A stretch of 64,000 bases of DNA from Siphonodentalium dalli (GCA_032622095.1 CP136061.1:54323762-54387761); one strand, 5' to 3'. Shown: positions 22,256-34,842, counted from the stretch's first letter. The notes: generated by a model from the letters alone, not told the origin. A program made the numbers and translations.

Positions 22256-23694
22256 TTAATATGCTCTTGCATGTCCTGTAGTCTCTAGCTTTAGGGTGTC
22301 AGCAGACCCAGATTTATTGAAATTTATTGAAATATTGGAAACTTTTTATTTTTATATATATATAAATTTCACAAAATTTTAAATAAAAATTTCATGAAAA
22401 ATATTTTGATTAAACTTGGAATCAATTTTGTCTAAAGTTTTATTAGGTAGAATGAGATTGCAGCGGATTAACCTCTCTGTGACATATTAAATTTTTTTTC
22501 ACAGGATAACTTTCCAGCTTGTTTGAAGTCTCATCAGTCCTGGGGAGTGGGGACATGTGATGTTAAATGGCATTTAATAAACTCATAAATGGATGTTTCT
22601 ACTTGACAAATCAGAATTGACATTCATTTCATTGAAACTTGACAAACTTTCTACCATAAGTGTAGTGAAATGTTTAGTTTGAATGACACAAACATTAATT
22701 TAAATCAAGAATAAATATCACTGAAATATGAAATATTCAATGGAATTTTACAAACAAAATTCATGAAAATTGATGTGAAATTTCACTAAATTTGCTTCTT
22801 TTTTGACGAAATTTCATATCAATTTTGAACAATTTTCTTTTAGGTAAAATTGATATCTGCCGCATATCCGCACTATGATATATTAAAATTCTCCTCACAT
22901 GAATGGCAGCTTAGTTTGATTGCTGTTTGATAACCCTCGGGACATGGGATGTATAAAGACGTGAGATTTAATATGCTGATATTACATGTTCTTTATTTTC
23001 TCCCTGTAGGGATGTCTGCGGACTCAGACATACCCTTGCTTGATTGCAATAGCTATATCTCTGAAAGTGTATTTGCATGTTATTGAGAACATAATGGGAT
23101 ATTAAAATTCTGCTCACGATTTCATTGGAAACTCTATAGCTTTGTTCGGTTGCTCCTTAATCTCCCAGGGATATGAATGTATAAAGACGTGAGATTATGC
23201 TCAAATAATATATATGTTCTTTAGTGCTAGGATTTTGATATCAATATAATATTGAAATTTGTGGTTGAAGTTTTCATGCAAATTTCCACAGATTGTATGG
23301 TTCAGTGCTTGATCCATCAGACTGGTGAATGGAGTGTAAGGCCATGCATGGTTAATTAATTTTATGCTTAGCGTCAATCGCCACCTTTTCTTTTTTGCCA
23401 GAAAATGAATTTGATTGATTATTGGCTCAATGCACAATTCCAGTGTCCCTTGTGAAAATTCAGATAGGAACATTTATTTACATATAGTTGCTAAACAGAT
23501 GCTTCATTCACTTAAAATGAATGTAAACTATATTGGTGTTAGTTATGTTATATATGTGTTATAATTACATTGTACTATAGAAGTAACTTCAGAAACCTAA
23601 CGTGAATAAATAATAATGTATAATCATCGCATTTCACTTATAATTCTCAGAATCCTGGATGACGCTAACATAAACTTAAATATACCCCCCTTTT

Positions 23695-24597
23695 TAGCTC
23701 AACTTGACAAAGTAAACTTGTAAAGTTTGAGCTATTGCCGTGGGTTGGCATCCATCGTCTGTCCGTGCGTCCTTGTGTCAGTCAACAATTTCCTTTGGCA
23801 CACCCTACAGGCCACTTCCCTCATCTGATCATCACTAAACTTCATATGGATCTTCAGGGTGACCTCTAGATGGGAGCCAGCAAATTTTTTTCAAAATACT
23901 TTATAAAACATGGCCAGCAGCCATCTTGGATTTCAAATTTGAATCCATCGGTACACCCTGCAGTCCGCATTTATTGGGAGGAATGTTTTCAAAATTTACA
24001 GGTATGTTGAGGATCACCTCTAGATGAGAGCTATCGAATTTGAATGATTTGCAATGAAAAACATGGCCGCCGGAATCCATCTTGAATTTTACTCTTTGTA
24101 TGATTAAATCCTATGGCACACCCTACAGACCACATTCCTCATCTGGTCGCCTCCAATCTTCATATAGATCTTCGGGGCAACCTTTAGATGGGAGCCATCG
24201 AGATTATTTCAAAAATTCTTAAAAAAACATGGCTGCCAGTAGCCATCTTGACATTTACTCTTTGCATTACTAAATCTTTTGGCCCACCATACAGGCCACA
24301 TCCCCTCTCTGATCATCACCAAACTACATACAGGGTGTGACCTCTAGATGGGAGCCATCTATTATTTCCAAAATTTGTTAAAAAACATGGCTACCACCAG
24401 CCATTTTAGATTTCAAATTTTAATCCATTGGCTCACCCTGCAGCCCGCAGATATCAAAGAAATAATTTGAAATGGAAATAATTTAATTTACACAATACAT
24501 GTACAATCCCTTTACTGAACCTTTTTGACTTTCCAAGTCTTTATCATTCTATTGACTGCTCGGCATAAAATTATTAACGCCTCCCCAAGTTGAGCTA
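23695..24597. mobile_element. TAGCTCAACTTG element, copy 1, with internal tandem units
   Basis: The ends are TAGCTCAACTTG and CAAGTTGAGCTA. Inside are four to five diverged units of roughly 150-180 bp, each with a GGCACACCCTACAGGCCAC phrase, GACCTCTAGATGGGAGCCA and ACATGGCCGCCAGCAGCCAT-like text. A shorter copy lies at 49570-49987. No coding potential is seen. Confidence 0.65.
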
Positions 24598-24775
24598 CAC
24601 TGCCATTGACCCTTTCATTCGTAAACTTGTTTTCAATTTAAACATCTTTATTATAAAATTCTGACAAACTTTGAAATATATTGGATATACTGTTTTGCAT
24701 CTCCATGCATGTGTGTGTGCATGCTTGCTTGCGTGCTTGCATTCATGACTGTAAGTCAGGCACATGTGTGCGTGC

Positions 24776-25460
24776 GTACATCCACCCGATGTCTGTTCAG
24801 GTCATACCTTGAATACTAGTGCTCAGATCTTCATGATAGTATGGCTGTTCACTGCTATGAGGATATTCAATGGAGTTTTTATTCGTTTTGTTCAAGTTTT
24901 CTGTTCTAGAATTATTCATCTTTGTTATCTGGGAATGTTGGCTTTTTTTTCCATCCGATGTCTGTTCAGTCAGTTCAGATCATAATTTGAACAGTAGTAC
25001 TCGGATCTCAATGAAATTTGGTATGAATGTTCACTACTATGAGGACATTGAATGGAGTCTTCAATCGTTTTGTTTGGCGTTTCTTTTCTAGAGTTATTCA
25101 TCTTTGTTTATCTGGAAATGTTGGCTTTTTGTCTGTCCGAGCAGATATCTCCACCACTGGATCTCAATGAAATTTGGTATGGATGTTCACTTCTTCTATA
25201 ATGGCTACATTCAAGGTTTTCCGTTCTAGAGTTATTTATCTTTGTTTATCTGGAAATGTTGGGGTTTTTATTCCTTCCGAGTAGATATCTCACCCATTAT
25301 AATATTGTAACTTGTTGGATCTTCACAACTATGAGGACATTTAATGGAGTGTTCGATCATTTTGATTAGGTCTTTAGTTTTAGATTTGTTCATCTTTGTT
25401 TATCTGAAAATACTGATTTTTGGGTCTGTCTGCCTGATCAGTATCTCAGCTATAGGTATG
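24776..25460. repeat. Tandem repeat, unit about 150-165 bp
   Basis: Four to five diverged units share GATCTCAATGAAATTTGGTA, TTCACTACTATGAGGACAT, GTTCTAGAGTTATTCATCTT and ATCTGGAAATGTTGG. This is the same superfamily as the array at 2141-2690. The short frames at 24764-25091 are shadows of the repeat. Confidence 0.65.
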
Positions 25461-27950
25461 CCCACACTGGTAGGCAGAATGCAGCATGGGGTTATGCGTA
25501 GGGAAGCCATGATTAATCGTATAATCGATGAACCATGATAAAGCTGATAATCGATAACCATTTCCGTCGTCGATTAATCTGGGTTATTTATTTCGGACAT
25601 CGGAAAATGACGGGTATTATTGAATAACGTGTTTGTTTTACACAGTTTAATCTTCAACCGAGGGGTTAACAACATTTGATTGCGTATCAAAGAGATTCCG
25701 ACAACATGAGTACTAATATATGTTGCAAACAGTCAGCAGTTCATTTGATGATGGTAACACTCATTGTATATTCTACAAATTGGCAGCACTGCAGCTTTGA
25801 ACTTATGGCGATGTCTTTGTATATTTATAAGAAAGGCGGCACTGTGTCTTTGAAATGGGCTGACTGTCACCGTGTTCAACAAACTGAATGCACTCACCCT
25901 TGAATCTGATTGAACCAATGGGGAGTTGATTGAATTCTCTCGAAACCAGGGAACCTACGGCATTTTAATCAGCGATGTTCTCCGCGATGTAATTTGTGAG
26001 TATATTTTGCTTGCATAAGTATACTTAGATGTTACTAGTACAGGCTATTGCTTATCGTGTGGTGACTGCTGAATGAAACTCACTAATATCAAATACATAA
26101 CTTGTTCTGAGTCCTGAAATTTGCGGATGGGGGCCCACCTTTGTGATTGTTATCCACGCTCTGGAAGTTTGCTGAAACTTATGTTTCCGTAACATTAGAT
26201 TCCTTTTTTTAGGAACCGCCGGCTGTCCGTCGTGCATTCCTACTTTTATATTGTTTGTATGTTTGGTTATTCATAACACTGAAATTAAACGCTACGTTAG
26301 TTGTAATGAACTCACAAATATTATAACCATGACGACGCCGAGAACTGTGCTGGTATTGAATACATTGTGCTCATTAGTCATAACCGGTTGTTTATGATGC
26401 AGATAATTGACATGAAAATTACATCAGCCAATGCACCCAGCCAATAGGCCATATTACGGAATACTTCCACTGATGTTATGTTTCGATTCGATTTGAAATC
26501 GGCTACCATGATTCGGATTTTGTCGAATCTTTAGTGACAGGTGCATTTCCGTGCTTTCTACAGACCACTATGCTATTACCAGAATAGAAAGTTCACTATA
26601 ATGAAGTGAACGACTTAAACGTACGTACATACCATTATGTCTGATGGCAGGACATGTAATGTTATCGCCAACTAATCTAAAATTAATTGACCCAATCTGT
26701 AAGAATGACTTAAGTGAACAACAAAATTGCCATATAAGGCTAAAAAATATCCTGATAGTGTAGCATAATGATGATATGAATGCAATATTATGCACAGAAC
26801 ATGCTTTATGTCACAGAAAATGCAAGGGGAGTGTTTTTTAGTTTCACACAGTAAGCGCAGCGAATTGTTTATAGCCAGTCACAATATTGCGTCATTTCCT
26901 TATTTAGATTCACGTTCAATTCACGTCGGTTGTCTTTAAAAGTTTTGATTAGAAATAGACAATAATTCGAACAAAATTTCATTAAAATCTTAACGAAAAT
27001 TCCTCTCAGTGATATATTTAACTAAAATTTGTCTGATTGCATGAACCTATATTCATTGAACTTGGATTCTGTTGGAGCAGCTGATCATGATATTTAAGTG
27101 TGATTATGAATTTTTTTGGCAGATCTTCGTGACTGTGTCTGTTTCAATTGGTTTTAATTTCCTGCTTTGAATTTCCAATCAGCCCATAGCCCAGACCAAT
27201 GTTCTTCAGTCAGCAAAGAGGCTGGCATTTTGTCTGCTTTTAATTAAGTTAAATACCTTATGTCTGGCCTGTGATAACTGTCTTTAAGACTTATTTTAGT
27301 CCGCACTAAGATGGTGGAGTCAGAACCATCATGCTGTCATTAATACCGTAATGTTTTATTATGTCCCAGGCTGGGCTTTCAGAGGTGATTCAGCGTATAG
27401 TCAAGTCTCAAAACCTCCATCTGTCTGTACGTACACACATGTCAGTTCATCAACTTTACAGACTACTATAGAAATGATCGGTGTCCATCCACTGAAACAT
27501 TTGTTATCTGGATGATAACTGAATAACATTTTTATGAAATTCGGTCAACATAAGAGCATACAAGTCTCGATAAATTTCAAAATTGGCTCCGAACCAACCA
27601 TTTTTAGCCGAGTTTTTCCCCTTTTTGGCTTAAAATTTGTAGATTATTTCTGGTGAGGTGGATGATAACTTAAGTTATTGTTGACCAATTGCTTTAAAAT
27701 TTGGTATGTGTGTTAAGTACATGAAAATGCAGGTAAAATTCAGTTGTAGGTCCAATAATTTTGATGGAATTTTTGAATTTGCTGATTATTTAATATATGG
27801 TGGATTATCCACGTGAAGGTGAAGGTCAAGTCAAAATTCGATTTTGTTGTTTAAAATACCCATAGCCCTGAAAAAAACCACCCTTTTCAGGGGACATGCA
27901 GCCTTTTATAATGGTATGGTGATAGACTAAGAGATTACATGTATGCCATT
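25461..27950. other. Intergenic DNA with weak repeat traces
   Basis: Around 25490-25590 and 26480-26540 there are ATAATCGAT/TCGATTTG-rich segments that might be eroded ends of a DNA element. No matching TIR or TSD could be aligned. Around 27460-27760 there is a dispersed phrase (GATAACTTAAGT, AAATTTGGTATGTG) that recurs at 60210-60450. No gene was recognised. Confidence 0.4.
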
Positions 27951-28014
27951 ATGGCCTCTTCACATTCTAGATTTTTCAGTAGAATGTGTCTATCTGTTAG
28001 TGATTAACCACCTC

Positions 28015-28370
28015 CTACATTCTAGAATGTTCCATATGTCTGGGTGTCAGTCTGGGAGAATCGGCCTCTCGCCTTCAAGAATGTTCCATGTCTGGATGTC
28101 AATCTTCGAGAATTGCCCTCTCGATCGCCTTCTAGAATGTTCCATATCTGGATGTCAATCTGAGAGAATCGCCTCTTATTTTCTAGAGTGTACCATGTCT
28201 GGATGTCAATCTGAGAGAATTGCCTCTTATATTCTAGATGTTCCATGTCTGGATGTCAATCTGAAAGAATCGCCTCTTATATTATAAAATGTTCTATGTC
28301 TGGATGCCAATCTGTGGGAGAATCACCTCCTCTCCTAGAATATTCCATATGTGCATGTCAGTATGTACAA
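28015..28370. repeat. Tandem repeat, unit about 55 bp
   Basis: About six to seven units share TTCCATGTCTGGATGTCAAT, CTGAGAGAATCGCCTCTTA and TTCTAGAATG. One to two related units reappear at 33827-33905, on the other side of the foldback element. Open frames across it on both strands are artefacts of the repeat. Confidence 0.75.
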
Positions 28371-28552
28371 GAATTAGGGCTGTACCGAAAAGTCTGGTTA
28401 TATTTCAAAGCAAGACTCGGACTCATGCTTTATATATATATATATATATTTTTTACAAACAAGAGCTGTTAATTCCATAAAAGACCTACCCACCCACATC
28501 AGGTACTACTAGTGCAGGTAGGTAATATATATGCACAGCACCTAATTGTATA

Positions 28553-28745
28553 CAGTAATTCCCTAAATAATCGAATCCTTAACCACAGCAGAGTTATGGG
28601 TAACTTTTCAAGATTTAGTCTGAAATATGGCTTTCAGAGAGAGCTTTCCGATGAATGGCAACAAGCCATATTTCTAACTAAATCCTGAAAAGTTACCCAT
28701 AGTTCTGCTGTGATTAAGGAGTTGATTATTTAGGGCACTATACTG
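28553..28745. mobile_element. Palindromic TA-flanked MITE, copy C
   Basis: Ends CAGTAATTCCCTAAATAATC and ...TATACTG. The left arm lacks the inner segment that pairs with CATTCATCGGAAAGCTCTC. The insertion sits between two copies of a 21-bp direct repeat (28532-28552 and 28746-28766) that starts TATGCACAGCACC and ends TAATTGTA. That is much longer than the TA expected for the family. Confidence 0.8.
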
Positions 28746-28910
28746 TATGCACAGCACCTAATTGTATACCATTGACTACATGTAGTAAAATTTGAATCAT
28801 GCGCATGCCTAAGAACAGTCTGGACAACTTACAAGTACACATGGACTGCCAGGCTAAATAAATCACACAGTGAGAGCGTTGTTAATCCAGCCCAATGTTA
28901 GGACTAACTG

Positions 28911-29792
28911 CACGGGGCGTCATGTGCCCCGCGAGAATCGGTTCGAAATCTGCAGACGACCCATCGCACGTGTCTCGGCGCCCTTCCGGTCACAAATGTC
29001 AGGGTCGGCTCCAAACTTGAATTAAACAGCGACAAAGGTGAGTTAATGCAGAATATAACACACAATGCATACTCCGCAATGATTTCTAGTATCAAATCAG
29101 TAGCTTTTATGGAGTATTATGCGATAAGATTTGTTTATTTTACATGTTTACAAAAGTCATTATTTCCAAGTGCATTTTCAATGGAATATTCCACCAATTT
29201 CCACGAGTGATTAACCGCAATTCTGGAAGCTACGCTTGAGTATACTGTTGCTCAATGTTAGATACATACATTTCCTAGCTCCAAACCACAAGTAAGTTTA
29301 GTATTATACTTGTATGTCACAAAAAATGAATCTTAAAATGACCCGAAAATGTCCCGGTTCTCTTCCGGTCAACTGTTAGCATTTGGGTTCGCATCTGTTT
29401 GATCATGCCCCAGTTCCGAATTTGCACGTATTTAGTTTCGCATTATTTGACCAGTATTTTCGTGCTCGTTGGAGACTTATCACGCATATTTTATTTCCAT
29501 ATTTACTAGTAATGACTAGCACCACATATAACAATATTTATACCGTGATATCTTGTTAAATGCACCTTGCTAGGCGACTTCGAAGCACGAACTATTATTT
29601 TATTTAAAAGGATGTCGTTTTTATGTGTAAACAATAAGTGGGAATACATATACACACATATATACATACAATTTCTCAAACTTACACAAGTTTGTTTCTG
29701 TTATCTGACCGAATAATTGTTGTTTATGCCTGTTTGGTGGCTTCATATACATGTCCAAGCATACACCATGCATATTGCATAGCAGGATTTAA
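28911..29792 (+). repeat. Foldback element, left arm
   Basis: About 882 bp, inverted relative to the right arm. It starts CACGGGGCGTCATG, itself containing a small GGGGC...GCCCC hairpin. It runs through AAATCTGCAGACGACCCA and AACAATAAGTGGGAATACAT and ends near TAGCAGGATTTA. Confidence 0.85.
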
Positions 29793-30301
29793 ATCCAATA
29801 GGGAAATGCTGCGTCAGTTCTGTGAAAATATATAGCCTAAGTAGTGATGAGTGTGATTGTATCCATACTTATTTTGAACAAATGAGACATTCTGACTAAT
29901 TGAACTATGTACATTGTATTTAGTTGAATTGAGCTATGGTTGTATTACTGTATATTTACACACTAAGTGTTGTTATCACTAAATCCAGCATTCTGATTGG
30001 TCGGCGCCCACGTGGCTAGTTGCAGTTATTTCTCGGTGAATGCGTAACGCCTCATAACACCAAGCTAATAACACCATCGATACGTCATTAGGTTTGGAAA
30101 GACGAACGCTTAATGTTTTGGGCGCATTTGGACTCGCGCAGGATTGACTTAATACATCATCGGGTTTCAACATGAAGAGAAATTGTTCCTATTAACTTTT
30201 GCCAAGGGTGCTATTGGGTATTTTGGGCTGATCTTGTCACGATACACTTTTCGATTTAAATATATTTACAAAAGTGGCTTTTTCGCTAAATGTATATAAA
30301 T

Positions 30302-30462
30302 ATAAGGATTAACTGTCATGTGGACTATTTTTATGGAGATGTAACGGTGAGGTAAGTGGACATAACTTGTATGTTAAACCCTTCGGGTTTTACACAAGTT
30401 ATGTCCACTTACCTCACCGTTACATCTCCATAAAAACAGTCCACATGACAGTTAATCCTTAT
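30302..30462. repeat. Near-perfect hairpin, arms about 66-70 bp
   Basis: GGATTAACTGTCATGTGGAC on the left pairs with its complement on the right. The match continues through GGTGAGGTAAGTGGACATAA with a single mismatch to a loop around AACCCTTCGGGTT. It lies inside the foldback element. The low divergence suggests a recent insertion or ongoing arm homogenisation. Confidence 0.8.
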
Positions 30463-31051
30463 TTAACACATTGATGAGAAAGTTGCGTTTATAAGAGATC
30501 ACCCACTACATGAATAAATGGATGTTTATTATAATGCAGATTGCTTGGTTTGTCCTTGCCCACTAAGAAAAACAAGACAACATTCTGACTGAAAAGATAA
30601 TGGTTCTGGTCTTACATTATACATATGCCCTGGATTTTATATTATACATTATATAAATGACCATTTGGAGGTATTAATGTATTCACTGCACACTGACAAC
30701 ATATCATTAAAATAATTTAGACATCTAGTCTGACCTTTAATAAAACATAATTAAATGAATTATGTATGTATACCCACATACATCTGAAGTACCATATCTA
30801 TACATAAACATAAAAACATATATAATTACTTGTGCCAGTCCATGCTGGACGCAAGTAATGTTTTCGGCTCGGATGTCTGTTTATCCTTCCTTCCTTCCTT
30901 CCGTGAATATGTTACGTCATACCGGAAGTACATACTGTAAAAAATGAACACGCGCTAATATGAAATGGTTGAATCAATTGTAATTTAAATCCACATATAT
31001 CCTTAATTTGCATTGTTATCTGGTTTTATTTTGGTAATAAATCGTTCATAA

Positions 31052-31312
31052 ATGAACAATATTGAAAAATTTCAAAAAGTTCAAAAAGTTCAAAAATTTC
31101 AAAAAGTTCAAAAATTTCAAAAATTTCAAAAACTTCAAATAATTTCAAAAACTTCAAAAACTTCAAATAATTTCAAAAACTTCAAAAACTTCAAAAATTT
31201 CAAAAATTTCCAAAAATTTCAAAAATTTCAAAAACTTCAAAAACTTCAAAAAATTCAAAAAATTCAAAAATTTCAAAAACTTCACAAATTTCACAAATTT
31301 CAAAAAACTTAG
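31052..31312. repeat. Low-complexity array, TTCAAAAA(C/T) units
   Basis: About 250 bp of 8-10-bp units such as TTCAAAAAC and TTTCAAAAA. It reads as an 86-codon frame of repeated KFQK peptides, which is an artefact of the repeat. Confidence 0.85.
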
Positions 31313-31399
31313 TAATTTTTATAGGCGCCAAATTACCATCCAAGACGTATACCCTTATAAACTGCAGGTCAGTCATAGTAACGCGCACGTCAACGCGTT

Positions 31400-31740
31400 T
31401 GAAGTTTTCAATGCGAATGTCACTTTAACATTATCCCACAGTGAGTGCCTAGTGTCACTTTAACATTCATCCATAGTGAGTGTCTTGTGTCACTTTAACA
31501 ATCATCCCCCGTGAGAGCCTATTGTCCCTTTAATATTCAAATACTGAGTGCATTTTGTCCCTTTAATATTCAGGGTGGAAGCTGCCCATCGTTCAGCGAG
31601 GTCATCACGTGATATACATGTAGATAATACATCGTTCACATGGAGAGACTTCGTTCAGCGAGTGCCGTCACTTTAACATTCAAGACTGAAGCTATCCCCA
31701 TCAAGGTCCTCACGTAATATACATGTAGATAATGCACCAT
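31400..31740. repeat. Tandem repeats with GTCACTTTAACATTC units
   Basis: About five units of 38-45 bp each contain TGTC(A/C)CTTTAA(C/T)ATTC and a GTGAGTGCC-like tail. They are followed by two copies of a roughly 110-bp unit with GTTCAGCGAGG and ATATACATGTAGATAAT. Confidence 0.6.
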
Positions 31741-32276
31741 GCATAGGAGTGGCCTAAATCTGATAGTTGGTTAACAGGTAAAAACACTACCAATATGTCT
31801 CACCTGTAATTAGATCGGATAGAGTTATCGTTCCTAATATGCAGCCAACTGGGGTCCATATCATCATAACAGGGATATTATGTCCGTACACACAACTATT
31901 TCAGCGATGGATGAACAGAGATTTGATATCTAGATTTTTGTTATCGATCTCTCAAACGAGGGGCCAGCACCCGTGGTTCAAACTGTTGTTGGCAAGACAC
32001 CACACAACATGCCAAATGTGTGATGGGCGCAAGTATAGGCAGCTCCAGTGAGTGCATTCTAGTTATATTATATGAATCTTCATATACTAAAACGAAAACT
32101 TGCATAATACTGCACGTGTATCATATTATTTTGTATAATGAACATCAATACGACATATATATATAAGATATCACTGTATATGAATCTTCATATACGCATA
32201 TTATTCTGTAACGGTGTTGTGAAGTTGCATGATCACATGATAACATCCGACGGGCGTTGCTGTCGCTGAATTTGAT

Positions 32277-32364
32277 CTGTTTCGGTGTGCTGGTCGCCAA
32301 TGGATATGCCACATCACAGTCTGTTTCGGTGTGCTGGTCGCCAATGGATATGCCACATCACAGA
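32277..32364. repeat. Tandem duplication of 44 bp
   Basis: A 44-bp unit beginning CTGTTTCGGTGTGCTGGTCG is present twice head to tail (32277-32320 and 32321-32364), with one difference at the last base. Confidence 0.85.
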
Positions 32365-32632
32365 ACAGATCAAGTAGGCCTGTGTGCTCCTCGCGAGCGC
32401 TGGTCGCCACTGTAGGCCTTGCCAACTCACATGAGAGGTCAAGTAACAAATCCGAGTCTTCCATAGATATACTGGAGATTTCTACTGCAGAATACATACT
32501 GAAAAGTAGAGAATTAAGTAAATGTTAGGTACTTGATTAACTTCGAGTTCATGTTTTATTTGTGTGGGCCTATTTAAAGATCTCTAAATGTCCACCACTA
32601 CTTGGGTGTCAGATTTGTCAAGTTAAATGAAT

Positions 32633-33588
32633 TAAATCCTGCTATGCAATATGCATGATGTATGCTTGGACATGTATATGAAGCCACCAAACAGGCATAA
32701 ACAACCATTATTCGGTCAGATAACAGAAACAAACTTGTGTAAGTTTGAGACGATACATTTAATGTAGACAGTAGGCCTATTATGATTTTAGCGACGTGTA
32801 CGCAACACGAGTCACATCGGATCAATGCCAGGCGTGTATATGTATTCCCACTTATTGTTTACACATAAAAACGACATCCTTTTAAATAAAATAATAGTTC
32901 GTGCTTCGAAGTCGCCTAGCAAGGTGCATTTAACAAGATATCACGGTATAAATAGTGTTATATGTGGTGCTAGTCATTACTAGTAAATATGGAAATAAAA
33001 TATGCGTGAGAAGTCTCCCAACGAGCACGAAAATACTGGTCAAATAATGCGAAAACTAAATACGTGCAGATTCGGAACTGGGGCATGATCAAACCGATGC
33101 GAACCCAAATGCTAACAGTTGACCGGAAGGGAACCGTGACATTTTCGGGTCATTTTAATATTCATTTTTTGTGACATACAAGTATAATACTAAACTTACT
33201 TGTGGTTTGGAGCTAGGAAATGTATGTATCTAACATTGAGCAACAGTATACTCAAGCGTAGCTTCCAGAATTGCGGTTAATCACTCGTGGAAATTGGTGG
33301 AATATTCCATTGAAAATGCACTTGGAAATAATGACTTTTGTAAACATGTAAAATAAACAAATCTTATCGCATAATACTCCATAAAAGCTACTGATTCGAT
33401 ACTAGTAATCATTGTGGAGTATGCATTGTGTGTTATATTCTGCATTAACTCACCTTTGTCGCTGTTTAATTCAAGTTTGGAGCCGACCCTGACATTTGTG
33501 ACCGGAAGGGCGCCGAGACACGTGCGATTTCGCGCTGGGTCGTCTGCAGATTTCGAACCGATTCTCGCGGGGCACATGACGCCCCGTG
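32633..33588 (-). repeat. Foldback element, right arm
   Basis: About 956 bp and inverted relative to the left arm. It contains a block of about 75 bp around 32745-32835 that the left arm lacks. The short plus frame at 33414-33626 mirrors a minus frame in the left arm and is not a gene. Confidence 0.85.
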
Positions 33589-33599
33589 AACTGTCCAGT

Positions 33600-34837
33600 G
33601 CCGTATTTGGTACATGCTTTGATTGACAAAAAATCACAACATATTCATTGTGTTCAAAATGAGATGAAGTGTTTGTGTGAGAATGTTTGATTTGTTATCA
33701 GTCGAATATACATTACCTGTTTCGATATTATTGAACTGCAGATATAGCGTGAAGAAAAATATGCGGGCAATGTAAAGACGGTGCTGATGATTAATCAAAA
33801 TACCATACAGCCCTAACAAAAATTGCCCTCTCGCCTTCTAGAATGTTCTATGTCTGTGTTAGTCTGGGAGTATCGCCTCTTCACATTCCAGAATGTCCTG
33901 TGTCAGTCCATCGGACAGTTAAATCACTTGTCTTGGAGCCTAATCAGACATGGCAGTCACCTCTCGCACATATCGCTCCAATTCTCCTGACTGTCTTATT
34001 TTCTATAGCACTATGTCACTTAGAAATATCCAATGTCAAGCCTTATAAGAGAATTTACCAGGCGCTTGATTTGATTCAATTTTAGTTGTCTACAGGTTTC
34101 TCGAAGTATAATCTCATAGTCTTGATCTGGCTTTAGAGTGAGATGTCCCATAGATTTGGCTTCTGTGCCCTCATGATTGATTTTACATTTAGTAATTATT
34201 CTTCCCACGTCGACATGGCAGTTTGAAAATTCTATGTGGCCTATAAAAAGTTTCTTCTTCCTTTATTGAGCTAATATCACCCTTGGAGTTAGCAGGTAAT
34301 GCCTTCCTTGGATTTTTCATTTCTTGGATCTGTTCACTTCAAAACTGGTTCCTGTGTGCTAAATTGACTCTCTTAGAAACAACAACCAACCACATCACTG
34401 CTTAAAGTCATGTGAAACACTCCACTGGGGCACACAGCGAATATGAACTTGCTCGATGCAGGTATGTTACTTAATTTTGTATCATGCAAGATTTATAGCA
34501 CATAAGGTCATTCTATCATATAAACAAATGTAGTGACTCTCGTTAGCGAAATCATTCTTGTTTGTTTATTGACGATTTGTTCGCGATGAATGGCAGATTG
34601 TTTCTTTATATTTTTGCGTAGTTCAGATGTTGTGTTTTACGAAAGGGTACATCCATTGTTTTTCGACAATAATAATTTAACTCTTCTGATGCAACACAGC
34701 ACCACAGGTGGACGCCCCAGCGCCATTCATTCTGTAAATGTATACATATATTGTGGGTGTATATGGTTAATGTGGTGTATCTCGGGTATCATGGGGTATA
34801 ATTTGTTCAAACTTCAAAGGTGAGTGGACATTGGTTG
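33600..34837. other. Intergenic DNA with dispersed repeat pieces
   Basis: It contains one to two units of the 55-bp repeat (33827-33905). A dispersed segment at about 34090-34420 (TGTGCCCTCATGATTGATTT, AAAAAGTTTCTTCTTC) has relatives at 47530, 48390-48480 and 51590-51760. A piece at 34530-34650 is related to the 48.9/49.3 kb duplicates. No gene is recognised. Confidence 0.45.
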
Positions 34838-34842
34838 GACCA

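Larger units (their letters stand above)
19430..23200. repeat. Degenerate repeat array, CAGCTTGGTTTGATTGCTGT family
   Basis: Diverged units recur at about 19435, 21747, 22500, 22900 and 23107. Each has a GATATATTAAA box, CAGCTTGGTTTGATTGCT, a CATGGGATGTATAAAGACAT phrase and usually CATGTTCTTTATT. Spacing is irregular, from about 200 to 750 bp. Two TTAA-flanked elements are inserted (20551-21731 and 21821-22255). No coding capacity is seen. This looks like an old tandem or dispersed repeat broken up by later insertions. Confidence 0.55.
28911..33588. mobile_element. Long-arm foldback element, CAC...GTG ends, 5-bp TSD
   Basis: Two inverted arms (28911-29792 and about 32633-33588) are nearly identical over about 0.9 kb. 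The right arm has an extra block of about 75 bp and a 10-bp insertion. The ends are CACGGGGCGTCATGTGCCCC and its complement, flanked by AACTG at 28906-28910 and 33589-33593. CAC termini with a 5-bp duplication are features of Transib/RAG-type transposons, but the rest of the end does not follow the Transib consensus and no transposase was found. Classification is therefore open. Confidence 0.8.

Noticed and set aside
25480-26545. Possible hAT element with ATAATCGAT/TCGATTTG-rich ends
   Set aside because: The presumed ends do not align as inverted repeats and no 8-bp duplication could be found.
28015-28370. CRISPR-like array
   Set aside because: Units of about 55 bp are contiguous without unique spacers and vary along their length, and the context is a eukaryotic genome, so it is a plain tandem repeat.
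31052-31312. 86-codon Lys/Gln/Phe repeat protein
   Set aside because: It follows exactly the low-complexity TTCAAAAA array.
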